Source of the DNA: Cryobacterium frigoriphilum
Lineage (GTDB): Bacteria > Actinomycetota > Actinomycetes > Actinomycetales > Microbacteriaceae
DNA: 46,784 bases
Assembly (NCBI RefSeq): GCF_004403305.1
Contig: NZ_SOHE01000085.1
Location: 1 to 46,784 of the forward strand
Reading direction: 5' to 3'
In this document: positions 19,260 through 29,298 of the stretch, in pieces
How positions within the stretch are numbered: position 1 is the stretch's first letter
Layout of the letters: the number at the start of each line of letters is the position of its first letter
Notes under the pieces: generated by a model
What the model was told of the DNA's origin: nothing
Databases searched by the model: none
The model's input: the letters and a program-made list of their open reading frames with translations, nothing else
Translations under genes and position numbers: made by a program

Positions 19260-21869
19260 ATGGCGCTGAAGGATTTGCTCAATGCGGGAGGATCGCCCGT
19301 GCAGGCCCAGCGGGTCTTCACGAACCGGGTGAGTGAGGCGGAAGCGTTCTTCGACGCGATGCACCGGGTGCAGATCGAGCTGTCGCGCCCGGACCTGGTG
19401 ACGAACCTTTCCGGTCCGAGAAGAAACATCCTCTCTTTCTACGGGCATGGCGGCATCGGCAAATCGGCCCTCTCGAAACACCTCGAGAGCTTGGCGCTGC
19501 GTCGTGGGGACAGTGCGCCTGAGCGAACAGGAGCGGTGCCCGTCACCCTGCGGTACGACCTGTCCTCGACGTCCGCTCGGGACCCCGAATCGATCCTGTT
19601 GGCGTTGCGGGCTACGCTCGCCCATGCCGGGATCAAGGCCCCCGCCTTCGACTTGGCCTTCGCCTACTACTGGTCTGAAACGCACCCCGGTCAGCCGCTC
19701 ACCGCGTATCTGGCCCCCTCGTCCTTCACCAATCGCGCGGGGCAGTCGCTGGATCTGGGGTCGATCATTCAGGACGCCGCGACCGACATCATCAGCACGG
19801 CCGCCGATGTGAGTACTTTCGGCGGAGTCGGCACGGTCTTTCGGCTGACCAAACGGGTGGCGGCATCCGTCTCTCAGAATCTGTCGAGTAGCCGCGCGCT
19901 GAAGGATTGTCCGCATCTGGCGGAGGCCCTGACCGAAGAGAACATGCTGGATCTGCGCCTGTTCCTGCCGCATTTTCTCGCCTGGGATCTGCATCAGGTG
20001 CAGCGGGCGGCACCGGTCGAGAGCGCCGCGGTCGTCGTCTTCTTTGACTCCTGGGAAGACGTGCAGGCCGACGCCCTGACGCGCGGGTGCCTCGAAGACG
20101 TACTGAGCCAGTGGGTTTACCTGATGCCGAACATGCTCTTTGTCGTCACCGGACGTGACCGGCTGCAGTGGGGGGAGGGCGACTCCGCGCGCTACCTGAG
20201 TCGGACCGGCGCTCTGCAGTGGCCCAGCCTGGTGCTCTCAGAATCGGGTGAGACCAACCAGCACCTGCTGGGCGCGCTGTCGTACAACGACAGCCGGACT
20301 TTTGTCGTGGGCGCGACCGCGGCCGCCCCGATCGAGCCGACCGTGCTGCATGCCCTCATCGAGCAGAGTGGCGGGCATCCGGACTACCTGGACGCCATTA
20401 TCGATCTCTGGCAGAGCGCGCTCAGCGGCGCCGCGCCATTGACCGCGGACAGCGCCCGCGGCGGGGTCGCCCAGGTCTACCAGCGGGTCTTTCGGGGGCT
20501 GACGACGATCGAGCAGGATCTGCTCGTGGCGGCTTCCCTGGTGCCGGCCTTCGGGGAACCCCTGCTCGGTGAGCTCGTGCCGCAGGCCGGGCCGAGCCAG
20601 ATTGTGCGGTTTGTGCGCCGGCATTTTGTCGAGTCGACCACATCGGACTGGCTGCCGTACCGGTTGCGGCCCTCGGTCACCGACCTGGTGCGGGCGTCAC
20701 GCAGCAACTCGACGCTGAGCTGGTCGCCGTCGCAGGTCGATGCTGCGCTGGCGACGGCGGCAGAACTCATCGTCGAGAGCAGCCTGCCCACGGGGGCCGC
20801 GCGCACCCTGCACGACAATGCGCGCCTCGATCAGGGCGTCAAGTTCGTGGTTGCGCTCGAGCAGAATGGGGCGGTGCTGCCCGCGCGCACGGCGGAGCTC
20901 ATCTTCGCGGCGAACACGGCCGGGTGCGCGGGGCGCCTCTTCGCCGCCGAGCTCGGGCTCGCGAGCCGCTATTTCAGCCAGGTTCTGCGCTCGGTCGTCA
21001 CGTTGGAGAACGCCGAAGCTCCCACGATCGGCCCGCCGCCGCCGAACGCGCCGGACTGGTTGGTGGACACCCATGCGGTCGCCGATGCCCGCCGCATCTT
21101 GCTGGCCGGAGACCTCTCGCGCTCGGCCGAGATCATGGCGACCATCCGTGACTCGACTCCGGTGATCATCCGTCGCCGGGCCAAGCTGGAGATTTTGCTG
21201 GCGTCTCGATCGGGCTCGCTCAAGCGCGGTCGTGAGCTCGCCGCGGCGTGGCCGGTCACCGATGAGCGCAATGATCTGCTCGGCCACATCGCGTATTGGC
21301 AGGGGCAGTTCGTGGCGGCCCGCGAGCACTTCATTCTGGCCGAAGCCGCCGCCCGCTCCGGCGAGCGAGATCTCGAACTGGCCCGCGCGCTGCGGCACCG
21401 AGCCCGCGTAGAAGCGCTCCTCGATCACGCGGATGTCGACGCCACCCTCGACCTAGCGGCGGCGGCCAACGCCGCCCTCGACTCCACGATCGGTCTGGCC
21501 CAGGTCGCGGGTGCGCGCGGCATCGTCGCTGCCCGGCGCGGAAACGCCCCGGAGGCCGCGTCGCTACTGGAGTCGGCTTTGCTCGCGTTCGAACAGTCGG
21601 GTGCCACCATCGATGTGGCGTCGCTCTGCGTTGCCGGCGCGGTGGTGGGGCGCCTTGTGCAGAGCAGCGATGTCGTGCAGAACTGGCGTGCCCGGCTCGC
21701 CTCGGTGTATGCAAATGATGTCAATGAGCGCCTCTACGTGCGCACGCTGGCCTTCGTCGACGACTCCTGGGTCGCAGCGGATGCCGCCCTCGCCGACGAT
21801 TACGACTCGCCCTCCGACACGGCCCGGGCCTGGTCGGCCGTGGCTGCGCGACGCCCCGAAGCCGACTGA
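19260..21869 (+). CDS. STAND-class NTPase with C-terminal helical repeats
   Basis: This 869-residue protein has the nucleotide-binding core of STAND ATPases: Walker A GHGGIGKSA (about residues 62-70), Walker B AVVVFFDSWED (about 256-265) and a sensor strand LFVVTGRDRLQW (about 297-308), followed by winged-helix-like and arm domains. From about residue 600 to the end, Ala/Leu-rich amphipathic helices look like degenerate TPR repeats, the usual ligand-sensing part. No N-terminal effector domain is evident, so it may signal through a partner or be regulatory. STAND proteins include anti-phage Avs-type sensors and transcription regulators. ATG 19260 has a GGGGGT ribosome site; an upstream TTG at 19227 is less likely. 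Compound-repeat clusters flank it on both sides. Confidence 0.8.
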   Translation: MALKDLLNAGGSPVQAQRVFTNRVSEAEAFFDAMHRVQIELSRPDLVTNLSGPRRNILSFYGHGGIGKSALSKHLESLALRRGDSAPERTGAVPVTLRYDLSSTSARDPESILLALRATLAHAGIKAPAFDLAFAYYWSETHPGQPLTAYLAPSSFTNRAGQSLDLGSIIQDAATDIISTAADVSTFGGVGTVFRLTKRVAASVSQNLSSSRALKDCPHLAEALTEENMLDLRLFLPHFLAWDLHQVQRAAPVESAAVVVFFDSWEDVQADALTRGCLEDVLSQWVYLMPNMLFVVTGRDRLQWGEGDSARYLSRTGALQWPSLVLSESGETNQHLLGALSYNDSRTFVVGATAAAPIEPTVLHALIEQSGGHPDYLDAIIDLWQSALSGAAPLTADSARGGVAQVYQRVFRGLTTIEQDLLVAASLVPAFGEPLLGELVPQAGPSQIVRFVRRHFVESTTSDWLPYRLRPSVTDLVRASRSNSTLSWSPSQVDAALATAAELIVESSLPTGAARTLHDNARLDQGVKFVVALEQNGAVLPARTAELIFAANTAGCAGRLFAAELGLASRYFSQVLRSVVTLENAEAPTIGPPPPNAPDWLVDTHAVADARRILLAGDLSRSAEIMATIRDSTPVIIRRRAKLEILLASRSGSLKRGRELAAAWPVTDERNDLLGHIAYWQGQFVAAREHFILAEAAARSGERDLELARALRHRARVEALLDHADVDATLDLAAAANAALDSTIGLAQVAGARGIVAARRGNAPEAASLLESALLAFEQSGATIDVASLCVAGAVVGRLVQSSDVVQNWRARLASVYANDVNERLYVRTLAFVDDSWVAADAALADDYDSPSDTARAWSAVAARRPEAD

Positions 21870-21888
21870 ACAGCTGCGCCGGCGGGGT

Positions 21889-22447
21889 TCCCGCCGGTTG
21901 AGCCGGCGCGCGTAGCGCGTGGGTCGAAACCTGGTGGGCTGGCCTTCGGGGTTGGCTCACCAGGTCTCGAGACGCCGGCGAAGTGCGTGCCGGCTCCTCG
22001 ACCAGCGGGGGCCTCGCTGGTTGAGCCGGCGCGCGTAGCGCGCTGGTCGAAACCTGGTGGGCTGGCCCTCGGAGTTCGCTCGCTCGGTCTCGAGACGCCG
22101 GCGAAGTGCGTGCCGGCTCCTCGACCAGCGGGGGCCTCGCTGGTTGAGCCGGCGCGCGTAGCGCGCTGGTCGAAACCTGGTGGGCCGGCCTTCGGGCTTG
22201 GCCTGCGGGGTTTCGACCGCTCCTTCGTCGCTGCTCAACCAGCGATGGGGGGTCGCTGGTTGAGCCTGCGCGCGAAGCGCGCTGGTCGAAACCTGGTGGG
22301 CCGGCCTTCGGAGTCGGCTCACCAGGTCTCGAGACGCCGGCGAAGTGCGTGCCGGCTCCTCGACCAGCGGGGCCGCGCTGGTCGAGACCTGGTGGGTCGG
22401 CTCACCAGGTTTCGACCGCTCCTTCGTCGCGGCTCAACCAGCGAGGG
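21889..22447. repeat. Compound palindromic repeat cluster (about 5 units)
   Basis: Units of about 120 bp with alternating third arms (GAGACGCCGGCGAAGTGCG type and CTCCTTCGTCGCGGC type). The cluster starts about 20 bases after the STAND NTPase stop and runs into the 3' end of the GIY-YIG gene. Confidence 0.95.
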
Positions 22448-22763
22448 GGTTGGGGGAGGACGGGTCGGCTGGCGGTGGGATTCTGCTGCGGCGGATACTG
22501 AGGGCGGGGAGGTCGTCGAATCTGCCCTCGATCAGGGCGATGCGTTTGGCGCGATTCCAGCCCTGGATTTGTTTCTCGCGGGCGTAGGCATCCGCTATTC
22601 GAGGACACTCTTCGAGGTAGACGAGCTTCACCGGGCGTCGGCGTTTCGTGTACGCGGCGCCGCCCTCGCCCGAATTGTGTTGCCAGAGGCGACGGTCGAT
22701 GTCCCAGGTACTGCCAACGTAGAAGGAGCCGTCGGCGCATTCGAGGATGTACATGTAAGGCAT
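22434..22763 (-). CDS. GIY-YIG nuclease-family protein
   Basis: This 109-residue protein is a single-domain UvrC-like GIY-YIG protein: [16 protein letters not shown] has the paired Tyr motif, followed by [16 protein letters not shown] and [10 protein letters not shown], then AREKQIQGW with the catalytic-site Glu and NRAKRIALI. Stand-alone members are common in actinobacteria, and most have no assigned role. The last ten residues (PSSPNPLAG) are encoded by the edge of a compound repeat, so the original C-terminus was probably replaced or extended by the repeat. Upstream of the start, a GCGAGCGCAGT stem-loop and two 76-bp hairpins follow within 500 bases. Confidence 0.88.
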   Translation of the reverse strand: MPYMYILECADGSFYVGSTWDIDRRLWQHNSGEGGAAYTKRRRPVKLVYLEECPRIADAYAREKQIQGWNRAKRIALIEGRFDDLPALSIRRSRIPPPADPSSPNPLAG

Positions 22764-22817
22764 GCCGGCATGGTGGCACGCTCGCCTGCTTCAGAAGAGT
22801 TATGCACAGCAGAATTC

Positions 22818-22845
22818 GCGAGCGCAGTGTGGAAACTGCGCTCGC
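22818..22845. repeat. GCGCAGT-type palindrome, copy 1
   Basis: GCGAGCGCAGT and ACTGCGCTCGC form a perfect 11-bp stem with a 6-base loop. It lies 55 bases upstream of the GIY-YIG start. Related elements are at 43506 and 46716. Confidence 0.8.
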
Positions 22846-22873
22846 GTGACGAAGGTGCGCCGGGGCATCCGCT

Positions 22874-22949
22874 TGTCGATAAGTGACAGCTGTGAGCGAG
22901 GAAGGCCGCTATACGGGTGTTGCGCGCTCACAGCTGTCTTTTATCGACA
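22874..22949. repeat. 76-bp TGTCGATAA hairpin, copy 1
   Basis: The arms start TGTCGATAAG and end TTATCGACA; about 23 of 25 arm positions pair around the shared core ACAGCTGTGAGCG. It is nearly identical to the copy at 23162, differing mainly in the loop. A GGGGCATCCGCT word precedes it, as in most copies. No gene lies between 22764 and 23356. Confidence 0.95.
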
Positions 22950-23161
22950 GGCGACGGCGCGAGAAGAGAGCGGTCGGCGTATGATCACCGTGCCGGGGCC
23001 TCCGAGCGCTCAGCTGTGGATGGGCCGCCTTTCGAGGCGGTAACCCACGACCATCTGACTGGAGGCTCCGGCCTCTGTGCCCAGCAGAGCGGGTGCGGCT
23101 CGCCGGGCGGGGCATCCGTCGTCGGATGCGTGCTTCGGCAGGGTGCGCGGGGGCATCCGCT

Positions 23162-23237
23162 TGTCGATAAGTGACAGCTGTGAGCGAGGAAGGCCGCTAT
23201 AGAGGGGTTGCGCGCTCACAGCTGTCTTTTATCGACA
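23162..23237. repeat. 76-bp TGTCGATAA hairpin, copy 2
   Basis: Same length and orientation as copy 1, 288 bp away. It lies 120 bases 3' of the collagen-like lipoprotein stop. Confidence 0.95.
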
Positions 23238-23356
23238 GGCCACGGCGGCCGGGGTGCCGATCAGGCGCGGAGCCCAGTTCGGCGCGGGCCGGGGCATCCG
23301 CAGCGCACCTGATTGCCGACCCGCGCATCCGCTTCTGAAAGCGATGTGGTGGAGAG

Positions 23357-25705
23357 CTACTGCGCTACGTTTTGGGCGATGTTGTAGGAGAAGATCTGGT
23401 TTTGGCTGAAGATGCGCGCGTCGTCGTTGCGCTTCCAGGTGATGGCGCCGTAGGTGAATTGCACCTGGTCGTAGAGGGTGGGGGATCCGAGCACGAGTTT
23501 GGTGACCTGGGCGTTGCTGAGCAGGGTGGTGGTGGCGCAGTTGGAGATCTCGCAACCGGCCAGCTCCACGGTGGGCAGCACCTCGCCGCTGGCGACCGCG
23601 CGCAGCAGAGCGATGGTCGCGGGGCCGGTGCGGGTGTCGGCGAGGACGTCGGCGAACTCCGCCTTGCCGGCGCCGCCGCCCACGCCCGACCGGGTGTTGC
23701 CCAGTTGGGTGGAGCTCTGGCTCCAGCTGAGGGTGCTGAGCACCGAGCCCCCGGGCAGGGTCGTCGTGTACGTGGTGCCCCCGGTCGCCGTGGCTATGGA
23801 CGAGCCGCTCGTGGCGACCATCGCATTCTGCACGATGTCCCAGTCGTAGGTGACGACCTGCGGCGTTCCGGCAAGAATCGACATCTTCTCGCGGGCGAAG
23901 TTCAGGCGCAGGGTCGCTGTGGCCTGCGTCGGGTCCTGGTGCACGTCGATACCGACGACCATCACCTCGGTCAGGGCCAGTTCGAGGATGCAGCGGCCGG
24001 TGACCTCGCCGGGCCGGCACATTTCCACGGATGCCGTGGGCACGTGGGTGCCCTTAGCGAGAGGGGTCATCTGGGTGACGATCTGCGAGTTCATCGGCAG
24101 GGTCACTGAGATGTCGCCGAAGGTGGCCTTGCCGGCGCCGCCACCCTGGTGAAGGCTGCCTTGCTGGGTGATCTCCTGGGTGAAGCCGGCGACCTGCACG
24201 ACCGGGTTCACGCCGATTTTCATGCGGTAGATGAGGTCGTTCGGGTTCGAGTCGACGACGGATGCCCCACCGGCGGGCCCCGCGGGCCCCGCCGCGCCGG
24301 TCAGGCCGGTCAGGCCCTGGGCGCCTGTGACCCCTGGTTCTCCCTGTGGCCCTGTGGCCCCCGGTGCTCCCTGCGCGCCTGGCTGTCCTGTAGACCCCGA
24401 GGCGCCTTGCGCTCCCGTGGACCCCGAGGTGCCTTGCGCTCCCGTGGACCCCGCCGCGCCGGCGAGGCCGGGGGCACCGGCCGTTCCGGCCGCACCCTGC
24501 GGGCCCATGGGTCCGATCGGCCCCTCAGCTCCGATGAGGCGTTGCGAGGTTGCCGACCAGGATCCCGCGGCCTTGGGGCCGTAGAGAATGAAATCCGTGA
24601 TGTTGAGGTAGAAGTCGCCGTTGATGCCCATCGCGGCGCCGGGCCGGCCGGACCCGTTCAGGATGCTGGTGCCATCTCTGCCCGGAAGCCCCGCGAAACC
24701 GGTGGTGCCCGTGGCGCCTGTCGCGCCTGTCGCGCCGGTCGCGCCCGTGGTGCCGTCTACTCCATCGGTGCCGTTCGTGCCGTTCGTGCCATTGGTTCCA
24801 GCCGTGCCCATGTCGCCCGTGGCACCCGTTGCGCCTTGGGCTCCGGCGGCACCCGTCGCGCCGGCAATGCCGTCCGAACCGTTGGAACCGTTCATGCCCG
24901 CGGCACCCGTCGTTCCGGTCGCGCCATCCGATCCATCTGCGCCATCCGAACCGTTCGTGCCGTTCGTGCCGTTCGTGCCTGCATCACCCCGTGTTCCGGT
25001 GGTGCCGGATGTGCCATCCGTGCCATCCGTGCCGCTTGTCCCATCGGACCCGTTCGTGCCAGCGGCACCCGTTGCTCCCGTAGTGCCGTTCGTACCGTTC
25101 GTACCGTTCGTACCGTTCGTGCCAACGGCTCCCGTTGCTCCCGTAGTGCCGTTCGTGCCGTTTGTGCCATCGGACCCGTTCGTGCCGGCAATTCCGGTTG
25201 CCCCCGTAGCGCCGGGTGCGCCGGTCGTACCGTTCTGACCGGCAGCGCCAGTCGCACCGGTCGAACCGGTGTTGCCCGTGGTGCCGTTCGTGCCGGTCGC
25301 TCCGCTGGCGCCCGTTGCGCCGGGGTTGCCGTCAACGCCGGAGTCGCCGGCCGGTCCCGTGGTGCCGGGGGCGCCATCCGTGCCAGTGGCGCCGGTCGTG
25401 CCGGTGGAACCCGTGGCTCCGGTGTCGCCGGTGACGGTTTGTGCTGAGTCGGTCGGCACGGTCTGGGCGGGTTGCTCGGCGTCTGCCGAGACCGCGGCCA
25501 GCCAGGAGACCGCGGTTTCGGTGGGTCCGCAGGTCGGTGCGGCACCGGACCCGATGGAGATCGCGGAGAACTGCAGGCTGACCTTGTCGAGGCAGGCGTT
25601 GAACCTGTCCGGTTCGGTCTGGGTGATGCAGCCAGCCATCGTCAGGCAGGCGACCAGCGAAGCGGATACGAGAAGGAACCGCTTGGTCGTGACGCGACCG
25701 GCCAT
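23357..25705 (-). CDS. Collagen-like lipoprotein with two Hcp-like domains
   Basis: The product has 782 residues. The N-terminus is a lipoprotein-type signal ending LTMAGC (Cys26). After a short linker, Gly-X-Y triplets rich in GATGTT and GTNGTNG run from about residue 92 to 480. One non-collagen insert near 338-395 contains [12 protein letters not shown] and GDFYLNI..ILYGPK, a module common in bacterial collagen-like proteins. The C-terminal 303 residues hold two similar beta domains (about 493-620 and 655-770). Each has a GGGAGKA-F-D signature; the first also has [19 protein letters not shown] and LRLNFAREK. These resemble the Hcp tube-protein fold of type VI secretion. The likely arrangement is a membrane-anchored collagen stalk displaying Hcp-like heads. 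No secretion-system genes are nearby. Simple repeats make length variation likely. Confidence 0.85.
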   Translation of the reverse strand: MAGRVTTKRFLLVSASLVACLTMAGCITQTEPDRFNACLDKVSLQFSAISIGSGAAPTCGPTETAVSWLAAVSADAEQPAQTVPTDSAQTVTGDTGATGSTGTTGATGTDGAPGTTGPAGDSGVDGNPGATGASGATGTNGTTGNTGSTGATGAAGQNGTTGAPGATGATGIAGTNGSDGTNGTNGTTGATGAVGTNGTNGTNGTNGTTGATGAAGTNGSDGTSGTDGTDGTSGTTGTRGDAGTNGTNGTNGSDGADGSDGATGTTGAAGMNGSNGSDGIAGATGAAGAQGATGATGDMGTAGTNGTNGTNGTDGVDGTTGATGATGATGATGTTGFAGLPGRDGTSILNGSGRPGAAMGINGDFYLNITDFILYGPKAAGSWSATSQRLIGAEGPIGPMGPQGAAGTAGAPGLAGAAGSTGAQGTSGSTGAQGASGSTGQPGAQGAPGATGPQGEPGVTGAQGLTGLTGAAGPAGPAGGASVVDSNPNDLIYRMKIGVNPVVQVAGFTQEITQQGSLHQGGGAGKATFGDISVTLPMNSQIVTQMTPLAKGTHVPTASVEMCRPGEVTGRCILELALTEVMVVGIDVHQDPTQATATLRLNFAREKMSILAGTPQVVTYDWDIVQNAMVATSGSSIATATGGTTYTTTLPGGSVLSTLSWSQSSTQLGNTRSGVGGGAGKAEFADVLADTRTGPATIALLRAVASGEVLPTVELAGCEISNCATTTLLSNAQVTKLVLGSPTLYDQVQFTYGAITWKRNDDARIFSQNQIFSYNIAQNVAQ

Positions 25706-25884
25706 GGGGTTACTCCTCGGAACGTAGATTTCCGGGCTGTTGTGGGCACAGACCGATGAGGGTGAGCAGCTTCTCCCCAGAGGGGCCGAACCAAACGGGT
25801 GTATGCGAAGGCTACTGGCCGGGCGGCGCCAGAACCGGGTGCGGTCCTGTTTTGGGGGTGCCGGGCGCCGTGCCTAGAGTCTCG

Positions 25885-26545
25885 AGGTTGGCCCGCTTGG
25901 TTTCGACCGCCGGTTGTTGAGCCTGTCGAAACACGTCGCGGCTCAACCAGCGACGCTGGTTGAGCCTGCGCGCGTAGCGCGCTGGTCGAAACCTGGTGGG
26001 CCGGCCTTCGGGGTCGGCTCACCAGGTCTCGAGACGCCGGCGAAGTGCGTGCCGGCTCCTCGACCGGCGGGGTCGCGCTGGTTGAGCCTGCGCGCGTAGC
26101 GCGCTGGTCGAAACCTGGTGGGTCGGCCTTCGGAGTCGGCTCACCAGGTCTCGAGACGCCGGCGAAGTGCGTGCCGGCTCCTCGACCAGCGGGGTCTCGC
26201 TGGTTGAGCCTGCGCGCGTAGCGCGCTGGTCGAAACCTGGTGGGTCGGCCTTCGGGGTCGGCTCACCAGGTCTCGAGACGCCGGCGAAGTGCGTGCCGGC
26301 TCCTCGACCAGCGCTCGCTGGTTGAGCCTGCGCGCGTAGCGCGCTGGTCGAAACCTGGTGGGTCGGCTTTCGGGGTTGGCGTGCGTGGTCTCGAGACGCC
26401 GGCGAAGTGCGTGCCGGCTCCTCGACCAGCGGGGTCTCGCTGGTTGAGCCTGCGCGCGTAGCGCGCTGGTCGAAACCTGGTGGGTCGACCTTCAAAGTTG
26501 GCGTGCGTGGGGTCGACCGCTCCTTCGTCGCGGCTCAACCGGCGA
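25885..26545. repeat. Compound palindromic repeat cluster (about 5 units)
   Basis: Regular units of about 122 bp, mostly with the CTCGAGACGCCGGCGAAGTG arm. It lies between the start of the collagen-like gene and the stop of the acyltransferase gene, and ends about 20 bases before that stop. Confidence 0.95.
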
Positions 26546-26565
26546 CGGGGCAGGGCTCGCCACTG

Positions 26566-28710
26566 TCACCTATCGACGGGGGCGGCCAGCGCGTTCGAGA
26601 TCAGGGGTGCGAGGGACTCGGCGTAGGGCACGGTGAGGTGCAAGCCATCCGCTCGCACGGGGGTGGTGCCGACGAAGCCGGGGCAGCGGTCGCCGTTGCA
26701 GAACCAGTCGAGGGTGTCGATGTAGGCCGCGTTCTGTGCCGTGGCGGCGTCGCTCTCGGCGGTGCGCAGGTCCTTCCAGCCGCGCGTTACGTCGTCGGTG
26801 CAGTCGCGGGGAGCGGCGAAGTTGGTCACGCAGGCCTGCAGCACCTTGCCGGCCGGCGGAGCAGCGAGCACCGCCAAGCGGGCTTCGCTCGGCGCGAGGG
26901 CGGCCAGCGTGGTGGCGGTTCCGTCGCGCATCTCGGTGATCGCGGCCTGACCGGTAGCCGCGCTGGTGAGGCGGAACGTCGTCGCGGTAGCGGAGGCCAG
27001 AATCACCAGGTCGGGGCTCAACTCGTTGATCGCGCCGATCGCCCAGTCGCGGTGCTCGGCACATTCAGGGTAGGCCGCGCCGCCGTCGCGGTTCACGGTG
27101 ACCGTGGCCGCCGGGCACTGCCCGCGCGCGAAGGAGTGCACGCGGTAGCCGAGCGGTTCGAGTGCGGCCCGGATGCCGGGCAGCCAGGCAAGCGCGAACG
27201 AGTCACCGAGTACCGCGACGGCCTGGGTGCCATCGGCCGGGCCGGTGACGCATCGTTCGGCGTTGGACTGGCTGATGTCGGCGCATCCGTCTGCGGCGAC
27301 CTGATCGAGCCAGCTCTGGATGCCGAGATCGTTCACGGCCGGGTTGAGGTCGGGGAATTCCGTCGCGGTGAGGGCGGCAAGAATCTGCGCGCTGCGCTCG
27401 GATTCGGGGGTGTCGGCGGGGGCCGCATCGTCGGCAGCGGTGGGCGCGGTGGGCGCGGTGACGACGGCAACAGCGGCGGTGAGGTCGCCGGGCGTTGGCG
27501 GTACCTGCGGCCGGGCGAGCGCGATCGTCGCGAGCGTGATGGTGGCGACGGTCATCAGCGCCACTCCCGCGTAGGCCTTGCGGCTCGGGGTGTCCGCGCG
27601 TGGGCGGCGCCGCTTCTCGTCACGGATGCGCTGGCGCCGGGCCTCGGCTTCGGCTCCCGGTTGCAGCCAGGTCGACTTGCGGATGGGGTCTTCGAGAAGG
27701 TGGTACGAGAGCACCGAGAGGCCGAACATGCCTATGAGGCAGATGATGACGTAGGAGGGGGAAGCGGCCGGCAGCACTCCGGCCAGAAGCACGATGACGG
27801 GAAAATGCCACAGATAGAGGGAGTACGAAATGTTGCCGATGTATCCGCTCACCGGATTGGTCAGGGGGAACAGGTGCCGCTGCGCCGTGGGCTTTCTGGT
27901 GGTGCCGGCGGCGATGACGAGGGCGGTCGAGAGCACGGGAAGGGCGGCCCAGGGGGCGGGGAATCCGGCGGATTCGCCGACCAGAGCGAGGCTCGCGATG
28001 ATACCGAGAAACCCGAGCCAGCCCAGTGCCGGGCGCAAGGCTCGGGGGATTCTGTGCAGGGTGCTCGCGGCGACGGCGAGCAGGGCGCCGACGCCGAGCT
28101 CCCAGGCGCGGGCGAAGGTGGAGAAGTAGGCGAAGGTGGGGTTCTGGAAGGTCTCCCAGATCGCGTAGACGAAGGTGAGGGCGACGATCACGGTGAGGAT
28201 GCCCGTCGTGCCGCGTTTGAGCCAGAGTAGACCGATCAGCAGGATCGGCCAGACGAGATAGAACTGCTCCTCTACGCCGAGCGACCAGTAGTGCTGCAGC
28301 GGGGAGATGGTGCCGGTCGCGGCCCAATAGTCCGTGCCCTGAACGGCGGACTGCCAGTTGCCGGCGAAGAACAGCGCCCACACGGCGTCGACGCCCACCG
28401 ATTGGGCGCGGGCAGAGAGGAACACGACGAAGGATGCCGCCACGGTCACGACGATGACGACGGTCGAGATGGGGAAGATGCGGCGCACCCGGCGGCGGTA
28501 GAAGTCCGCAAAGCTGATGCGGCCGGTCTTCTGGTGCTCCCGGTACAACTGGCCGGTGATCAGAAAACCGCTGATCACGAAGAAGACGTCGACGCCGATG
28601 AATCCGCCGGCCGGCCACGCGAAGAGGTGGTTGGCCACGACGGCGAGCACGGCGAGGGCGCGCAGCCCCTGAATATCGGGGCGAAAGCGGGGTCTGACGG
28701 ATGCGGCCAT
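26566..28710 (-). CDS. OafA/YrhL-type acyltransferase with C-terminal SGNH domain
   Basis: This 714-residue protein has an N-terminal acyltransferase-3 domain with about ten transmembrane segments (residues 12-410), including DIQGLRALAVLAVVANHLF, GVDVFFVISGFLIT and YWSLGVEEQFYLVWP. After a linker the C-terminal SGNH hydrolase-like domain (about 480-714) has VLGDSFALAW as block I and ADGLHLTVPY as the Asp-His block. Such fusions O-acetylate cell-surface polysaccharides: the membrane part moves the acyl group across and the SGNH part transfers it outside. The neighbours are surface genes, although the nearby sugar-nucleotide genes are broken. The length is normal for the fused type. Confidence 0.92.
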   Translation of the reverse strand: MAASVRPRFRPDIQGLRALAVLAVVANHLFAWPAGGFIGVDVFFVISGFLITGQLYREHQKTGRISFADFYRRRVRRIFPISTVVIVVTVAASFVVFLSARAQSVGVDAVWALFFAGNWQSAVQGTDYWAATGTISPLQHYWSLGVEEQFYLVWPILLIGLLWLKRGTTGILTVIVALTFVYAIWETFQNPTFAYFSTFARAWELGVGALLAVAASTLHRIPRALRPALGWLGFLGIIASLALVGESAGFPAPWAALPVLSTALVIAAGTTRKPTAQRHLFPLTNPVSGYIGNISYSLYLWHFPVIVLLAGVLPAASPSYVIICLIGMFGLSVLSYHLLEDPIRKSTWLQPGAEAEARRQRIRDEKRRRPRADTPSRKAYAGVALMTVATITLATIALARPQVPPTPGDLTAAVAVVTAPTAPTAADDAAPADTPESERSAQILAALTATEFPDLNPAVNDLGIQSWLDQVAADGCADISQSNAERCVTGPADGTQAVAVLGDSFALAWLPGIRAALEPLGYRVHSFARGQCPAATVTVNRDGGAAYPECAEHRDWAIGAINELSPDLVILASATATTFRLTSAATGQAAITEMRDGTATTLAALAPSEARLAVLAAPPAGKVLQACVTNFAAPRDCTDDVTRGWKDLRTAESDAATAQNAAYIDTLDWFCNGDRCPGFVGTTPVRADGLHLTVPYAESLAPLISNALAAPVDR

Positions 28711-28799
28711 GGTGCGGGGTTCCCATCGTGCGTGTCACGGGTAAGTCCCCACACTAAGTTATTTGTGCCTTGTTTGGGGGGTAAATTCGTGTTCCGCCG

Positions 28800-28920
28800 G
28801 TTGGCCTTCGGAGTCAGCCCGCTTGGTTTCGACCGCTCGCAGGCTCGCGGCTCAACCAGCGACGGAGTCGGCCCGCTTGGTTTCGACCGCTCCTTCGTCG
28901 CGGCTCGGGGTCTCGCTGGT
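28800..28920. repeat. Compound palindromic repeat, partial copies
   Basis: Two truncated closing arms (GCTTGGTTTCGACCGCTC type) separated by GGCTCAACCAGCGACGGAG. A short plus-strand frame at 28936-29142 has protein-like composition but no recognisable family and ends in a 76-bp hairpin, so it is left unannotated. Confidence 0.8.
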
Positions 28921-29105
28921 TCTTGACCTTCGACTATGAATCGCGGCGACTACGCCCGCGTGCTGCTGCTCTCCAACCCCGTCGCGCGAGAGCTGCTCAA
29001 TTCTGCGATCGAAAACAACTCCATGGTGACGATGCCCAGGATTCCGAGCGCTAGATGGATGTATGGCATTGGTGACCCCGCGCTCATCCCTATACATCTG
29101 CCGGG

Positions 29106-29214
29106 GCGGGGTTCGGGTGGGCATCCGCTTGCCTGTCGATAAGAGTCAGCTGTGAGCGCGGCAGGCCGCTATAGAGGGGTCGCGGGCTCAGGACTGTCAC
29201 TTATCGACACGATC
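29106..29214. repeat. 109-bp direct repeat, left copy, containing a 76-bp hairpin
   Basis: It is identical over 109 bases to 30072-30180. The hairpin proper is 29134-29209 (TGTCGATAA to TTATCGACA). It lies 84 bases upstream of the second toxin-antitoxin pair. Confidence 0.95.
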
Positions 29215-29250
29215 CGGCGGGCGGGCGGGCTGCACGTGTGAAAAAGCGGT

Positions 29251-29296
29251 CACAATTTCACGCTACACAATGTGCGACCCGCTGGGTAGAATTGTG
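29251..29296 (+). promoter_or_regulatory. Leaderless promoter with CACAAT repeats
   Basis: TAGAAT (29287-29292) is followed by six bases and the ATG at 29299. CACAAT occurs at 29251 and 29266 (the latter within CACAATGTG), and the complement ATTGTG is at 29291, overlapping the -10 and the start. These are plausible operator half-sites for the ribbon-helix-helix antitoxin. Confidence 0.5.
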
Positions 29297-29298
29297 CG

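Noticed and set aside
23250..23330. Degraded relative of the Cys-rich protein at 14279
   Set aside because: A short VGNQVR-Cys stretch matches, but it is too short and frame-broken to annotate.
24149..25447. Long open frames antisense to the collagen region
   Set aside because: Repetitive Arg/Ala/Gly or Pro/Val strings are the mirror of the Gly-X-Y repeat.
25885..26545. Possible CRISPR array
   Set aside because: Units of ~122 bp are tandem and fully repetitive with no unique spacers, each unit is a multi-stem palindrome, and no cas genes are near.
26407..28230. 607-codon plus-strand open frame
   Set aside because: Antisense to the acyltransferase gene and beginning in compound repeats; Gly-rich nonsense.
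28936..29142. 68-codon plus-strand frame (MNRGDYARVLLLSNPVAREL)
   Set aside because: Composition is plausible but there is no ribosome site or recognisable family, and it terminates in a hairpin repeat.
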